A DNA stretch of 64,000 nt from Nostoc sp. C052 (GCF_013393905.1 NZ_CP040272.1:6457501-6521500); one strand, 5' to 3'. Counted from the first letter of the stretch, positions 27,067 to 37,250 are shown. A program made the numbers and translations. The notes: generated by a model not told the origin, from the sequence alone.

Positions 27067-27551
27067 CTTTTCTGTTGAACGTGAGTTCAACGAAGCTAAT
27101 GAAATTAATTCTCAGGACTTACGCAAAGTAAGTCTTTTCTTGCAAGTGTTGGCGTAGTCTCTTGAAGAGAAGCAAAGTAATCTCGTCAAAACTGGAATTG
27201 CTTCATTTAGGCTACGTTTCGCTTGCAATTTATGGCTAATGGAATTGCATAGACCCTTTTTACGACTTGTCATCAGATATCGCTAGTTGTCCTGAAAGGC
27301 TCAGATTCCTAAACTTCTTCAAAGAAGCTCGGAATCTTGTTGGACACTAATCTTATTTTCAAAAGTGCAAGCGGCTGAATTAAAGTCTTTATTCATACAT
27401 CTAGTTCTACATAAATATCCTGGTGATTAGTTAGACAACACATCGGTTTGGGAATACTGACAATTAGGGGAATGGATTGCGGCAATCCGTTGATTTAGGA
27501 CTAGTTCCAGCCTTTCCCTTAAAGCACAGTCTTTCTAGGATTTTATTTATT
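27067..27551. other. Repeat-containing spacer before the helicase-HNH gene
   Basis: The spacer holds the GTTGAAC/GTTCAAC hairpin just after the hydrolase stop, a decayed GGCGTAGTCTCTTGAAGAG-type dispersed repeat (about 27150-27230), and an imperfect AGATTCC / GGAATCT hairpin (27303-27338) like the terminators at 22263 and 37600. The promoter of the helicase gene must lie near 27400-27550. Confidence 0.5.
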
Positions 27552-29837
27552 ATGAAAACCGTTCAAATTACCTACGCAGGCCGGATCGAAGTTAAAAGGG
27601 GTGAAACTCCTAAAGAGCTATACTCCCACCAGAACGAAGCAATCAAGGCGCTGAATGAAACTAATAAAAATTCCTTTGAAGGCTTGCTAGTGCTACCCAC
27701 AGGTGGCGGAAAAACGTTAACAGCAGTTCACTGGCTACTACGTAATTTTATTAACCACAAGAAAAAGGTTCTATGGATTGCTCATCGCCATGAATTACTT
27801 GACCAAGCACTTGAGACACTTCAACTTAATGCCTATTCATCATTATTGAGCAATGTATCAGGATTTAGATACCGCATTATCTCCGGTCATCCTAAACATG
27901 ATCGACCTGTAAACATTCAAAAGACTGATGACATCATCATTGCCAGTAAAGATAGTCTAAACAGTGGGCTTGATCACTTATTGAAAAACTGGGTTGGTCA
28001 CTTAAATGAAGTTCTTTTGGTTGTAGATGAAGCACATCATGCAACCGCTAAGACATATCGTAAATTGATTAATGCTGTCAAGGATAATCTAAAAAAACGA
28101 GGTTATGATAACGGCTTTAAAATGCTGGGACTAACGGCTACCCCCTTCAGAACAGATGAGAGTGAGAAGAGTTTGCTAAAGTTAGTTTTTCCAAATGATA
28201 TTATCTTCTCAGAACACCTGAGAAATTTAATCGCCAAGGGAATCCTTGCTGAACCGATTTTTGAAAATCTCAAAACGAACATAGAAATCAAGCAAAAATT
28301 GAATGAATTGAATGCAAGGCAAATAAAAAATATCGAAGACTTTGACAGACTGCCAAAGGACATTGCTGAGAAGATTGCTCAATCTAGTACGCGTAACAAT
28401 CAAATTGTTGCTCATTATATTAACAATAAGGATGAATACAAACCTCTTCTAGTATTTGCAATTGATGTAGAACACGCAATCACTTTGAACGCACTGTTTA
28501 AGGCGAGAAAAGTTAATTCTGATTTTGTTGTATCTTCAGTTAAAGATTTAACTACAGGTGCCACAGTTTCTGCCGAGGAAAACTCAGAAAAAATCAAAAA
28601 ATTCAGAAATCGAGAGCTTGAGGTATTGATAAATGTAGAAATGTTGACTGAGGGAACAGATTTACCTAACCTAAAAACTGTTTTTCTCACACGACCGACC
28701 GCCTCTACAATACTAATGACACAAATGATTGGTCGGGCTTTGCGTGGGCAAAAAGCAGGCGGTACAGAAAAAGCTTATGTGGTCAGTTTTATTGATGACT
28801 GGGAAAACAAAATTAACTGGGTGAACCCAGAAAAACTTCATTTTGAAGAAGATGCAGAATTTATTGTAAAAGGAATTCCATCAAATAATAGAACTGCTCG
28901 GCTCATATCTATTGAAATGATCGAAGAATTCGCTCGGATCATGGATAACTCCATTGATACTAGTGGTTTAGAAAAACTAGACTTTTTGAAAAGGATTCCT
29001 ATTGGAATTTATCATTTTTCCATTCTCGAACCATCCGAAGGATATGAGCCTAATCCTAGACCTTATGATGTATTGTTATATGACGATACAGAAGAAGCAT
29101 ACGATAATTTTGTTAACGATTTGAAGCTTCTATTCCAAAGTATTGATTTACAAGATAGGGAAATATTGACCGAACCAGAACTTGAAAAGCTTTGGCAGGC
29201 TGCAAAGCAAATTTATTTTCCTGACTATGAAACTTTGCTTGGTTACAGAGATGAAGATGTAAAAAATATCTTACGTTTCTATGCTCAAAAGCAAATTCCA
29301 CCAGCATTTCTAGCTTTTAGCGAGAGAAGAAAGTGTGATTTATCTATCGTAGCAAGACATATCTACGATAATTCGTTAGGTCGTAGAGCAGAGTCTGACT
29401 ATATCAACTCAATTTGGAATGATGAAAATTCTTTTTGGCAAGTTATATTCAGCTACAACCAATTATATTTCATGAAGCAATTGGACGATGAAATTAGGAA
29501 GATTACTAATCCAGATATATACGGTAATGTGTCCATATCAATACCAACTGTAATTCCTGATACTGTACCACTAGATAAATTAACTCTATATGAAATAAAA
29601 GAGCGAGATATTGTTGAATACAGAAAAATTAAAAATGCTGTATTCGGCAAGCACACAGATGCAAAAGGGTTTATGACTTGTGCAATCAGTAAAGTTAAAA
29701 CTCAGATGCGGAGAGATTTTCAAATCGATCACATTAAACCTATGTCTGAGGGTGGTTTAACTACCATCGATAATTTGCAATTGCTGACACGTAAAGCCCA
29801 TGTAGAGAAAACCCGTATAGAGAATACAAGACGATAG
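27552..29837 (+). CDS. Superfamily 2 helicase fused to C-terminal HNH nuclease
   Basis: The ATG at 27552 (MKTVQITYAGRIEVKRG) gives 761 residues; an upstream frame to 27477 looks unrelated. Residues about 20-430 form a DEAD/DEAH-type helicase: PTGGGKT (49-55), DEAH (159-162), LTATPFR (194-200), TEGTDLPNL and QMIGRALRG. A middle region of about 270 residues has no motif I recognise. The last 54 residues form an HNH domain with D726-H727 (FQIDHIKPMSEGG), N741 (IDNLQLL) and H750. A DNA-tracking motor joined to a nuclease suits a restriction or anti-phage role. No methylase or specificity subunit is adjacent, so it may work alone. Confidence 0.85.
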   Translation: MKTVQITYAGRIEVKRGETPKELYSHQNEAIKALNETNKNSFEGLLVLPTGGGKTLTAVHWLLRNFINHKKKVLWIAHRHELLDQALETLQLNAYSSLLSNVSGFRYRIISGHPKHDRPVNIQKTDDIIIASKDSLNSGLDHLLKNWVGHLNEVLLVVDEAHHATAKTYRKLINAVKDNLKKRGYDNGFKMLGLTATPFRTDESEKSLLKLVFPNDIIFSEHLRNLIAKGILAEPIFENLKTNIEIKQKLNELNARQIKNIEDFDRLPKDIAEKIAQSSTRNNQIVAHYINNKDEYKPLLVFAIDVEHAITLNALFKARKVNSDFVVSSVKDLTTGATVSAEENSEKIKKFRNRELEVLINVEMLTEGTDLPNLKTVFLTRPTASTILMTQMIGRALRGQKAGGTEKAYVVSFIDDWENKINWVNPEKLHFEEDAEFIVKGIPSNNRTARLISIEMIEEFARIMDNSIDTSGLEKLDFLKRIPIGIYHFSILEPSEGYEPNPRPYDVLLYDDTEEAYDNFVNDLKLLFQSIDLQDREILTEPELEKLWQAAKQIYFPDYETLLGYRDEDVKNILRFYAQKQIPPAFLAFSERRKCDLSIVARHIYDNSLGRRAESDYINSIWNDENSFWQVIFSYNQLYFMKQLDDEIRKITNPDIYGNVSISIPTVIPDTVPLDKLTLYEIKERDIVEYRKIKNAVFGKHTDAKGFMTCAISKVKTQMRRDFQIDHIKPMSEGGLTTIDNLQLLTRKAHVEKTRIENTRR

Positions 29838-29926
29838 TCTTTGAGGGATATATTTATATCCGTAAGCAATCTAAATCTTTCTGGTTTGGCAAGTTTAAAA
29901 TATATGGTGTCACTCAAAAGAGACTT

Positions 29927-30073
29927 ATGACCTTAACTTTGAACTTGCCACCAGAATTAGAACAGTATCTTGCACAATAAGCTAAACATCAAGGGCTTTC
30001 TGTGAAAACATATACTTTGCAGATTTTGCAAGAATATATTTTGCCGAAAGAGAAACAGTCTAAGTTGATATAA
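29927..30073 (+). pseudogene. Antitoxin-like small gene with in-frame stop
   Basis: Starting at ATG 29927 the frame reads MTLTLNLPPELEQYLAQ, stops at TAA 29978-29980, then continues in the same frame AKHQGLSVKTYTLQILQEYI and ends at TAA 30071-30073. Together it looks like the short ribbon-helix-helix-type antitoxins common in cyanobacteria (LPPELEQ.L..EA.RQGLSVE.Y.LQ.L). One base change (GAA to TAA) would explain the stop. No toxin partner is present downstream, so this is probably a relic of a toxin-antitoxin pair. Confidence 0.55.
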
Positions 30074-30094
30074 GCTGCTTTTCTTACGCTTTTC

Positions 30095-30808
30095 CTACCT
30101 GCCTCTATTCATGCCGCTGTTCTGCAATGCCTTACTTCCTGCTGCTAACTCAGCATGGCAATCTTCTACGGGGGTGCGTTGTCGCATAGCATTGACTAAA
30201 GCCTCATAGCTAGACCAATTTTCTTCCAGTAGGGTTTTTGCCTGGAGGGCATGAAACCGTAGTTTCTGCTGATAAGCTGATTCAGAAAAACCCAAAATTG
30301 TCAAGACTCCTATCAGCTTGCTTTTATCATCACTTCCACCCTCAGCATTATTAAAAACTAGGGTTTCAGCAGCAATACCCGCCATCCAAACAGTGCAGTA
30401 GCGGTCTAACATTTGGGCACTGATTTTACCTACTTCTAGTTGAGATGCTAATTCGCCATCATCAAAGCTAACGCCGCCTTGTCCAGGTTGACCCTGTTTC
30501 CAAGCTTCCCAAGCGCTGAGTGTGTAACCAGTCGCAGGAATACCCAATAGGTAAGCAACCAAAAAATGCCCTGCTTCGTGGTGGACGATGCGATCGCGAT
30601 GTTCTTTTGAAAAACCAGCAATCCAATCCAAAAAAATAGTACCACCCTTGCCTTGCAAGCTGAAACTATCTAATGTCGCTATGCCTAAGATAGTGAAGGT
30701 AGCAAGTGCCGGTACTGCCGGTGATAAGTTTAAGAATGGCCCTAGCAATACCGATAGGGTCATCAGAAAGATAGATATTGCAACTAAATTTAGGCTAGTC
30801 TGGCTCAT
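30095..30808 (-). CDS. M41/FtsH-like peptidase-domain membrane protein without AAA domain
   Basis: This 237-residue protein has two hydrophobic segments at the N-terminus (about 8-28 and 30-50) and then a domain with the metallopeptidase motif HHEAGHFLVAYLLG (HEAGH at about 77-81), followed by GGVSFDDGE and a helical region with WMAGIAAETLVFN. This is the FtsH protease fold without its ATPase, a group known in cyanobacteria and plastids. The Asp that gives the third zinc ligand may be in GGSDDKSK. It is likely a membrane-bound peptidase or an inactive FtsH-related partner. It stands alone, convergent with the helicase-HNH region. Confidence 0.8.
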   Translation of the reverse strand: MSQTSLNLVAISIFLMTLSVLLGPFLNLSPAVPALATFTILGIATLDSFSLQGKGGTIFLDWIAGFSKEHRDRIVHHEAGHFLVAYLLGIPATGYTLSAWEAWKQGQPGQGGVSFDDGELASQLEVGKISAQMLDRYCTVWMAGIAAETLVFNNAEGGSDDKSKLIGVLTILGFSESAYQQKLRFHALQAKTLLEENWSSYEALVNAMRQRTPVEDCHAELAAGSKALQNSGMNRGR

Positions 30809-30842
30809 TGAAACTTTTCTGAAAATTTTATTTCATTATCGA

Positions 30843-30876
30843 ACAGAATTCAGGAGTCAGGAGTCAGAATTCATAA
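30843..30876. repeat. Short tandem repeat of the AGTCAGAATTC type
   Basis: Units CAGAATTCAGGAGT, CAGGAGT and CAGAATTC follow one another upstream of the M41-like gene. It is the same family as at 18010 and 63708. Confidence 0.55.
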
Positions 30877-31040
30877 TGAATAATATCATGTCCACGGTTT
30901 TTATAACTCTATCTAAAGTAAAGTCACTGTATGACACTTTAGTTGCTCCTGTAAAGAATCCAGATAATTAAATTGTGCCAATTATTAGCAAGATATGTTG
31001 CTGATATTTGACACAATTAGTATCTAGATATTTTGTAATT

Positions 31041-32318
31041 TTAAGCAAGGAAACCTGCAAAAAAGTCCAGGGTTTCTTTCAGTGCTTTGATGAAAATATC
31101 AATTTCCTCGCGGGTGTTGTAGAAAGATAGACTTGCTCGTGCAGTTGCAGCCAGACCTAAGTAACGGTGTAATGGTTGAGTACAGTGGTGTCCAGAACGG
31201 ATCGCAACGCCTTCTTGATCTAATAATGTAGATAAGTCATTGGCGTGAACTTCCCCGGCGGTGAAGGATGCAAGAGCGGCTCTACCTTCCCCTTTCGCAT
31301 TTGGTTTGGGGCCGTAAATTCTAATTTGGGGAATTTGCTCTAATTGTTGGAACAAATAAGCCGTTAATTCTGCTTCATAGGCGTGGATTTTATCCATGCC
31401 GATATTGCTAAGATAATCTATCGCAGCCCCAAGTGCGATCGCTTCTCCAATTGCAGGTGTACCAGCTTCAAATTTATGCGGTAATTCTGCATAAGTGGAA
31501 TGGTCTAAATATACCTCTGCAATCATCTCACCACCCCCAAAAAAGGGCGGCATAGATTCTAACAATTCCAACTTGCCATACAAAAATCCTATCCCAGTTG
31601 GGGCGCACATTTTATGACCGGAAGCTACCAGCCAATCACAATCTATTTGCTGTACATCTATGGGGAAATGAGGAACACTTTGACAACCATCAACTAAGAA
31701 TTTAGCACCATATTCGTGAGCGATCGCACCAATTTCTGCTACTGGGTTAATGCAACCCAAAGCATTAGAAATATGCACCACCGACACCAATTTAGTTTTT
31801 TCGGAAATCAGTTTTTTAAACTGTTCAAAATCAAAAGTTTCTTCTGGTGTCAGTTCCACAAATTTCAGGACTGCACCCGTTTTTTGTGCCACGAATTGCC
31901 AAGGTACAATATTACTGTGGTGTTCCATCACCGACAGAATAATTTCATCCCCAGGCTGCAAATTGTTCATTCCCCAACTATAAGCTACTAAGTTAATCGC
32001 CTCAGTTGCGTTGCGGGTATAGACAATTTCCTGACGCGATGCAGCATTAATAAATTTGGCAACTTTATCTCTAGCACCTTCATAAGCATCAGTAGCTCTA
32101 GCACTTAGAGTATGGGCACCGCGATGCACATTAGAATTATATTTCTCGTAATAATCCCGTAGAGTATTTAAGACGAACAAAGGCTTTTGCGATGTCGCAG
32201 CATTATCAAGATAAACCAGAGGTTTATCGTTAACTTCCTGATGCAAAATTGGGAAGTCAGCGCGAACTTTATCAGCAAGGGTTTTGGTAGTGGTGAAAGT
32301 CATTGGTAGATTAGTCAA
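31041..32318 (-). CDS. sufS: SufS cysteine desulfurase
   Basis: This 425-residue PLP enzyme has the lysine motif [18 protein letters not shown] (about 236-253), the active cysteine in [16 protein letters not shown] (about 370-385) and NRATEAIN-like [15 protein letters not shown] near residue 102. It removes sulfur from cysteine to give persulfide for Fe-S assembly by SufBCD. It is the last gene of sufB-sufC-sufD-sufS on the minus strand. The 64-bp spacer from sufD holds a perfect hairpin. A second ATG six codons in ([18 protein letters not shown]) is also a possible start. Confidence 0.96.
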   Translation of the reverse strand: MTNLPMTFTTTKTLADKVRADFPILHQEVNDKPLVYLDNAATSQKPLFVLNTLRDYYEKYNSNVHRGAHTLSARATDAYEGARDKVAKFINAASRQEIVYTRNATEAINLVAYSWGMNNLQPGDEIILSVMEHHSNIVPWQFVAQKTGAVLKFVELTPEETFDFEQFKKLISEKTKLVSVVHISNALGCINPVAEIGAIAHEYGAKFLVDGCQSVPHFPIDVQQIDCDWLVASGHKMCAPTGIGFLYGKLELLESMPPFFGGGEMIAEVYLDHSTYAELPHKFEAGTPAIGEAIALGAAIDYLSNIGMDKIHAYEAELTAYLFQQLEQIPQIRIYGPKPNAKGEGRAALASFTAGEVHANDLSTLLDQEGVAIRSGHHCTQPLHRYLGLAATARASLSFYNTREEIDIFIKALKETLDFFAGFLA

Positions 32319-32336
32319 ACAATTTTGGATTTTGGA

Positions 32337-32377
32337 TTTTAGATTTTAGATTGGAAAATTTCATCTAAAATCTAAAA
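32337..32377 (-). repeat. Stem-loop repeat in the sufD-sufS spacer
   Basis: TTTTAGATTTTAGAT (32337-32351) pairs perfectly with ATCTAAAATCTAAAA (32363-32377) across an 11-base loop. Lying inside the operon, it could act as a weak attenuator or an RNA processing/stability element that sets the SufS level relative to SufBCD. It may equally be a mobile repeat: similar AATCCAAAATCC strings occur near 36480-36500. Confidence 0.6.
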
Positions 32378-32382
32378 TTTGG

Positions 32383-33753
32383 TCAAGAGTCAAGCGATAT
32401 GGACTTAAGATTATTGACTGTGTTTAAAAGGATTTCTCGCAGAGAAGGAACTGGTATTTGGTTGATTATTTCGGCAGCGAAGGCGTTGATTAACAACTTT
32501 CGAGCATCATTTTCATCAATTCCCCGACTTTGTAGATAGAATATTTCGTCATCTTCCAATTGGCTGACGGTAGCACCGTGAGCGCACTTTACATTATCCG
32601 CAGTGATTTCCAATTGGGGTTTGGTATCAACTCTGGCTTTCGATGATAGCAGCAAATTCCGATTCAATTGGGCTGCATTTGTTAACTGCGCTCGCTTGGG
32701 AACCAAAACTTTGCCATTGAAGACTGCGTGAGCGCGATCGCCTACAATACACTTATGCAATTGGTCACTTGTACCGTGGGGATAGTTGAGTGCGATCGCA
32801 CTGTGAGTATCAGACAACTGCTTACCAGAGATTATCGTCAAACCATTGAGAGTAGTTTGTGTCTGCTCACCAGTTTGCAAAATCTCCAAATTGTGCCGTG
32901 ACAACTTCGCACCTAAAGTTATGGCATGACAAGTATATCGACTATCACGAGCCTGTGCGATCGCAGTCTTCCCAATATGAAAAGCCTCTGCACCTTCTCG
33001 CTCAACCCTAGTGTGACTCACTTGGGCATTGTCACCAACCCAAACTTCCGTAACCGCGTTAGTAAAATAAACTCCCCCCTCTTGTAGGGTAGGCATCTTG
33101 CCTGCCACATACTCCTCAACCAACGTCACCTGCGAACCAGCTTCCGCCACCACCAAACAACGCGGCTGCGAAATCGTCAGCGTCTCACCGGAAATAAACA
33201 CCAAATGAATTGGTGTCTCAACTACCACATTCTTCTTCACCCACACCACAGCTGCATCAGTTATCCCAGCCGTATTGAGAGCCGTAAAAACTTCCTGCGC
33301 TCCCTCAGCTTGAGCTAAATACTGCCGTACACCCTCCTGCTCAACCGCAGGTAAACCAGCCAAATTACTCACCACAATACCAGATGGTAAATCTGTAACT
33401 GCTGATAACTTCGGTGCATAAACGCCATTCACAAATACCAAACGACTATTAGCCGCTTCTGGCAAAATATCAAATTCTAGAGATGCAAAATTTTCCTTCT
33501 CTACATTAAATTGAACCTTTCGCAGAGACGACAAATCAGTAAATCGCCATTCTTCCTCGCGGGTGCTGGGAATAGTCGAGTGGCGTACCCAACTAGCAGC
33601 ACCTTCACGTAATTCCTGTAACCACCCCTCTGTTTTGGGTGCAGTTACCTGATTTAACAATTCAGTTAGATAGGTATCTTTATCTAACAGAGTCGATGTC
33701 AGACTGACTAAATTCGAGTTTGGTATTGGACTAGGAGATACTTGAATAGTCAT
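32383..33753 (-). CDS. sufD: SufD, Fe-S scaffold subunit
   Basis: At 456 residues this is the usual SufD: REEEWRFTDLSSLRKVQF near residues 61-78, a beta-helix central region rich in Val and Thr, and the C-terminal signature CAHGATVSQLEDDEIFYLQS with GIDENDARKLLINAFA (about 390-425). SufD pairs with SufB in the SufBC2D scaffold on which Fe-S clusters are built. Its ATG overlaps the sufC stop by one base (TAATG), indicating translational coupling. Confidence 0.95.
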   Translation of the reverse strand: MTIQVSPSPIPNSNLVSLTSTLLDKDTYLTELLNQVTAPKTEGWLQELREGAASWVRHSTIPSTREEEWRFTDLSSLRKVQFNVEKENFASLEFDILPEAANSRLVFVNGVYAPKLSAVTDLPSGIVVSNLAGLPAVEQEGVRQYLAQAEGAQEVFTALNTAGITDAAVVWVKKNVVVETPIHLVFISGETLTISQPRCLVVAEAGSQVTLVEEYVAGKMPTLQEGGVYFTNAVTEVWVGDNAQVSHTRVEREGAEAFHIGKTAIAQARDSRYTCHAITLGAKLSRHNLEILQTGEQTQTTLNGLTIISGKQLSDTHSAIALNYPHGTSDQLHKCIVGDRAHAVFNGKVLVPKRAQLTNAAQLNRNLLLSSKARVDTKPQLEITADNVKCAHGATVSQLEDDEIFYLQSRGIDENDARKLLINAFAAEIINQIPVPSLREILLNTVNNLKSISLDS

Positions 33754-34541
33754 TACACACCCACCTCCGCTGCAAATTCTTCTAGCACCCAGTCATAACC
33801 GCGAGACTCTAATTCGAGCGCCAGTTCCTTACCGCCACTGGTAATAATCCGCCCCTGTGCCATCACATGCACAAAATCAGGCACAATATAATCGAGTAAC
33901 CTTTGGTAGTGAGTAATCAAAATTGTAGAGTTTTCTGGACTTGCCAGTTGATTTACCCCATTGGCCACAATTCTCAGCGCGTCAATATCCAAACCCGAAT
34001 CAGTCTCATCCAAAATTCCCAACTTTGGTTCCAGCAGCGCCATTTGCAGAATTTCATTCCGCTTCTTCTCGCCACCAGAAAACCCTTCATTCAAACTCCG
34101 ACTGAGAAAACTGGGATTCATCTTCACCACATCCAGCTTTTCTTCAATCAAATCGTCAAAATCAAAAGCGTCTATTTCCTCCAAACCTTGCGCCTTGCGT
34201 CGGGAATTGTACGCCACCCGCAAGAAATCCAAATTGCTCACACCCGGAATTTCTAACGGATACTGAAACGCCAAAAATACACCACTTCTCGCCCGTTCCT
34301 CCGGTTCCAACTCCAGTAAATTCTGCCCCTGGAAAATTACCTCACCGCCAGTCACCTCATACGCCGGATGCCCAGCCAATACCTTAGAAAAAGTACTCTT
34401 ACCAGAACCATTCGGCCCCATAATCGCATGAATTTCACCCGATCGCACCTCAAGATTTACACCCTTAAGAATCGGTGTCCCATCAACATTAGCCGTCAGA
34501 TTCCGTACCGACAGCACAACTTCACTATTTTCAATAATCAT
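33753..34541 (-). CDS. sufC: SufC, ABC-type ATPase of Fe-S assembly
   Basis: This 262-residue ATPase has Walker [11 protein letters not shown] (about 42-51), the SufC signature [20 protein letters not shown] and the Walker B variant [19 protein letters not shown]. It energises the SufBCD scaffold. Its stop overlaps the sufD start by one base and it follows sufB by 105 bp. Length is normal. Confidence 0.96.
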   Translation of the reverse strand: MIIENSEVVLSVRNLTANVDGTPILKGVNLEVRSGEIHAIMGPNGSGKSTFSKVLAGHPAYEVTGGEVIFQGQNLLELEPEERARSGVFLAFQYPLEIPGVSNLDFLRVAYNSRRKAQGLEEIDAFDFDDLIEEKLDVVKMNPSFLSRSLNEGFSGGEKKRNEILQMALLEPKLGILDETDSGLDIDALRIVANGVNQLASPENSTILITHYQRLLDYIVPDFVHVMAQGRIITSGGKELALELESRGYDWVLEEFAAEVGV

Positions 34542-34646
34542 CTTCTCTCCCTTCTCTCTTCGCGCTCTTAGCGTCTTCGCGGTTCGTCATTCTTCCAAAA
34601 GATAAACACAGAACGCCGATGTCCCTGTGTTTATCCTTGCTTCCAT

Positions 34647-36086
34647 TTATCCAACACTGCCTTCCAACTTCAAACTCAACAACTTATCAGCTTCCACAGC
34701 AAACTCCATCGGTAGCTGATTAAAAACATCCTTACAGAAGCCGCTAATCATCATCGAAATAGCATCTTCAGAAGAAATACCCCGTTGAGCGAAGTAAAAT
34801 AACTGATCTTCCCCAATCTTAGAAGTAGAAGCTTCATGCTCCACCTTCGCAGCGTTATTTTGTACCTGAATATAAGGGAAAGTATTAGCATGGGCATTAT
34901 CCCCAATCAACATTGAGTCACACTGAGAATAATTTCTCGCCCCAATCGCTGTCGGATTAACTTTCACCAAACCCCGATAGCTATTACTAGATTTACCTGC
35001 CGAGATTCCTTTAGAAATAATTGTGCTGCGGGTATTCTTACCAACGTGAATCATCTTACTACCCGTATCAGCTTGCTGCTTATGATTTGTCAGCGCCACC
35101 GAGTAGAACTCACCCACAGAGTTATCACCTACCAAAACACAGCTAGGATATTTCCAAGTAATTGCCGAACCTGTTTCTACTTGAGTCCAGGAAATCTTGG
35201 AATTTACGCCCTGACACAAACCGCGCTTGGTGACAAAGTTGTAAATACCGCCTTTACCGTTGGCATCACCAGCATACCAGTTTTGGACTGTGGAGTATTT
35301 AATTTCAGCGTTGTCGAGAGCGACGAGTTCCACCACAGCGGCGTGCAACTGGTTGCTATCATACATCGGTGCGGTGCAACCTTCCAGGTAAGAAACATAA
35401 CTACCTTCTTCAGCGACAATCAAAGTCCGCTCAAATTGTCCCGTGTCACCAGAGTTGATGCGGAAGTAGGTAGAGAGTTCCATTGGGCATTTTACGCCTT
35501 TAGGAATGTAGACAAAAGAACCATCACTAAATACAGCGGCGTTCAAGGCGGCAAAATAATTGTCAGCGATGGGAACAACGCTACCCAGGTATTTTTTGAT
35601 TAATTCTGGATGTTCTTGCAACGCTTCCGAAAACGAACAGAAAATAACACCGTCTTCCGCTAACTTTTCTTTAAATGTCGTGGCGACAGAGACGCTATCA
35701 AAAATTGCATCGACGGCGACATTGGCCAGTCGCTTCTGTTCAGATAGGGAAATGCCTAACTTTTCAAAGGTTTCTAAAAGAGTTGGATCAACTTCGTCCA
35801 GACTGTTTAGTTTTTCTTTCTTGCGTTTTGGCGCTGAGTAATAAATGATATCCTGATAATTTATTGGCGGATACTTGACATTCGGCCAAGTTGGCTCCGT
35901 CATTTTTTGCCACTGGCGATAAGCCCTGAGGCGAAAGTCCAGCATGAACTGTGGCTCGTTCTTCTTAGAGGAGATCAAGCGGATAACGTCCTCGTCTAGT
36001 CCACGCGGTATAGTGTCGGACTCAATGTCGGTAACAAAGCCGTACTTGTAGGGTTGGTTGACTAAGGTTTTGACAGTGGCACTCAT
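34647..36086 (-). CDS. sufB: SufB, Fe-S scaffold core subunit
   Basis: The chosen ATG (36084-36086, [17 protein letters not shown]) gives 479 residues, matching the usual SufB length; a 28-codon upstream extension to 36170 is not family-like. Typical motifs are [60 protein letters not shown] and [20 protein letters not shown]. SufB holds the nascent cluster. As first gene of sufBCDS, it lies opposite sufR across a spacer containing two SufR-type operators. Confidence 0.96.
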   Translation of the reverse strand: MSATVKTLVNQPYKYGFVTDIESDTIPRGLDEDVIRLISSKKNEPQFMLDFRLRAYRQWQKMTEPTWPNVKYPPINYQDIIYYSAPKRKKEKLNSLDEVDPTLLETFEKLGISLSEQKRLANVAVDAIFDSVSVATTFKEKLAEDGVIFCSFSEALQEHPELIKKYLGSVVPIADNYFAALNAAVFSDGSFVYIPKGVKCPMELSTYFRINSGDTGQFERTLIVAEEGSYVSYLEGCTAPMYDSNQLHAAVVELVALDNAEIKYSTVQNWYAGDANGKGGIYNFVTKRGLCQGVNSKISWTQVETGSAITWKYPSCVLVGDNSVGEFYSVALTNHKQQADTGSKMIHVGKNTRSTIISKGISAGKSSNSYRGLVKVNPTAIGARNYSQCDSMLIGDNAHANTFPYIQVQNNAAKVEHEASTSKIGEDQLFYFAQRGISSEDAISMMISGFCKDVFNQLPMEFAVEADKLLSLKLEGSVG

Positions 36087-36212
36087 CAGTAATAATCTCT
36101 CGTGTTCTGAACTTGAATCTCTATAAGGATGGGAGTCGGACTTTTCTTTAGCCGATTCCCCATATCGCATTACGGAATGGTTACACGGCTGCTAGAATAG
36201 TGGTGGAGAGTA

Positions 36213-36232
36213 AAACAACAGCTATGTTGTTT
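36213..36232. promoter_or_regulatory. SufR operator, site 1
   Basis: AAACAACAGCTATGTTGTTT is a 20-base palindrome containing CAAC-N6-GTTG, the site reported for SufR in Synechocystis. It lies 127 bp upstream of the sufB start. Binding of SufR carrying an intact Fe-S cluster would repress sufBCDS. Confidence 0.8.
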
Positions 36233-36259
36233 AATGTATCTTCATTTTACGCTAAATTA

Positions 36260-36275
36260 ACAACAACAATGTTGT
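36260..36275. promoter_or_regulatory. SufR operator, site 2
   Basis: ACAACAACAATGTTGT contains a second CAAC-N6-GTTG (36261-36274), centred 45 bp from the first. Two such sites in the divergent region agree with joint control of sufBCDS and autoregulation of sufR. Confidence 0.75.
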
Positions 36276-36560
36276 CAAAGTCAAACAATTTTGGATTTTA
36301 GATTTGTAATTTTGGTGAAGCAGCGTGGTCTTCTCCCAAAGGGAGAGGCTAACGCCAAGGGGGTTTCCCCCATGAGCGACTGCTAAACCCGAAGGGATTG
36401 AAAGAGACTACAAGGGTACTTGGCTCAAGGATTTTAGATTGACATCGTGTAGTGGGGCATATACCAAAAAACTTTTTTAATCCAAAATCCAAAATCCAAA
36501 ATCGGCAAAGTCAAATTTTCCAAGAAATTTTTGGGACGTTCGCTGAACGTCTCGCACCAA

Positions 36561-37250
36561 ATGAAGATGGCGACTACTCACCAGTCCTCAACCAAGCAAG
36601 ATATCTTAGAGTATCTGCACAAACACGAAAAAGCAACGGCTTTGGAGCTAGCTGAAGTTTTAGACGTTACCCCCCAAGCGATTCGTCGCCATCTCAAGGA
36701 TTTGGAGACGGAGGAGCTAGTTTTGTATGCGACATCGGTACAGGCGGCGGGAATGGGGCGTCCGCAGCACGTTTATCAACTGAGTCCTCAAGGGCGCGAT
36801 CGCTTGCATCGCACAATGAACGATCGCTTTGGTGATGGCCACGGAAATTTTGCGGTTTCGCTGCTAGACACCTTAGCCGAAACGGTAGGACACGATCAAT
36901 TTAAATCGATTTTAGAAAAACAGTGGCAGCGCAAAGCTCTAGAGTATCGCGATCGCGTAGGTGGCGGTTCACTGCGAGAACGGGTAGCCAACTTAGTAGA
37001 ATTGAGAAAAGCGGAAGGCTTCATGGCCGAGTATCACCCCGTTGATGTGAATGACAGCTTTGAGTGCGATCGCTTTATTTTTATAGAACATAACTGCGCC
37101 ATTTCTAACGTTGCCGAATCTTTCCCCAGCATTTGTGGTCACGAATTAGAAATGTTTGCAGCTGTATTACCTGATTGTACCGTAGAACGCACCCACTGGA
37201 TTATCGATGGCGAACATCGTTGTGGCTATTTGGTACAAGTTCGTCATTAG
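36561..37250 (+). CDS. sufR: SufR transcriptional repressor
   Basis: From ATG 36561 this is 229 residues (a second ATG lies two codons later). The N-terminal winged helix (DILEYLHKHEKATALELAEV, VTPQAIRRHLKDLETE, about 12-50) binds DNA. The C-terminal half has Cys residues in FECDRFIFIEHNCAIS, FPSICGHELEM and VLPDC, the pattern that ligates a [4Fe-4S] cluster in SufR. It senses Fe-S status and represses sufBCDS and itself. It is divergent to sufB. The nearby longer frame reaching 36531 is derived from a repeat (GACGTTCGCTGAACGTC). Confidence 0.95.
   Translation: MKMATTHQSSTKQDILEYLHKHEKATALELAEVLDVTPQAIRRHLKDLETEELVLYATSVQAAGMGRPQHVYQLSPQGRDRLHRTMNDRFGDGHGNFAVSLLDTLAETVGHDQFKSILEKQWQRKALEYRDRVGGGSLRERVANLVELRKAEGFMAEYHPVDVNDSFECDRFIFIEHNCAISNVAESFPSICGHELEMFAAVLPDCTVERTHWIIDGEHRCGYLVQVRH

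Larger units (their letters stand above)
36087..36560. other. sufB-sufR divergent spacer
   Basis: Besides the two SufR-type sites (listed), the sufR-proximal half carries a dispersed repeat with GTCTTCTCCCAAAGGGAG and GCTAACGCCAAGGGGG (about 36325-36400) and AATCCAAAATCCAAAATCC units (about 36478-36502). The repeat insertions lengthen the distance between the operators and the sufR start to about 290 bp. Confidence 0.6.

Noticed and set aside
35046..35603. 185-codon frame opposite sufB
   Set aside because: It is antisense to a well conserved housekeeping gene and has no motif.
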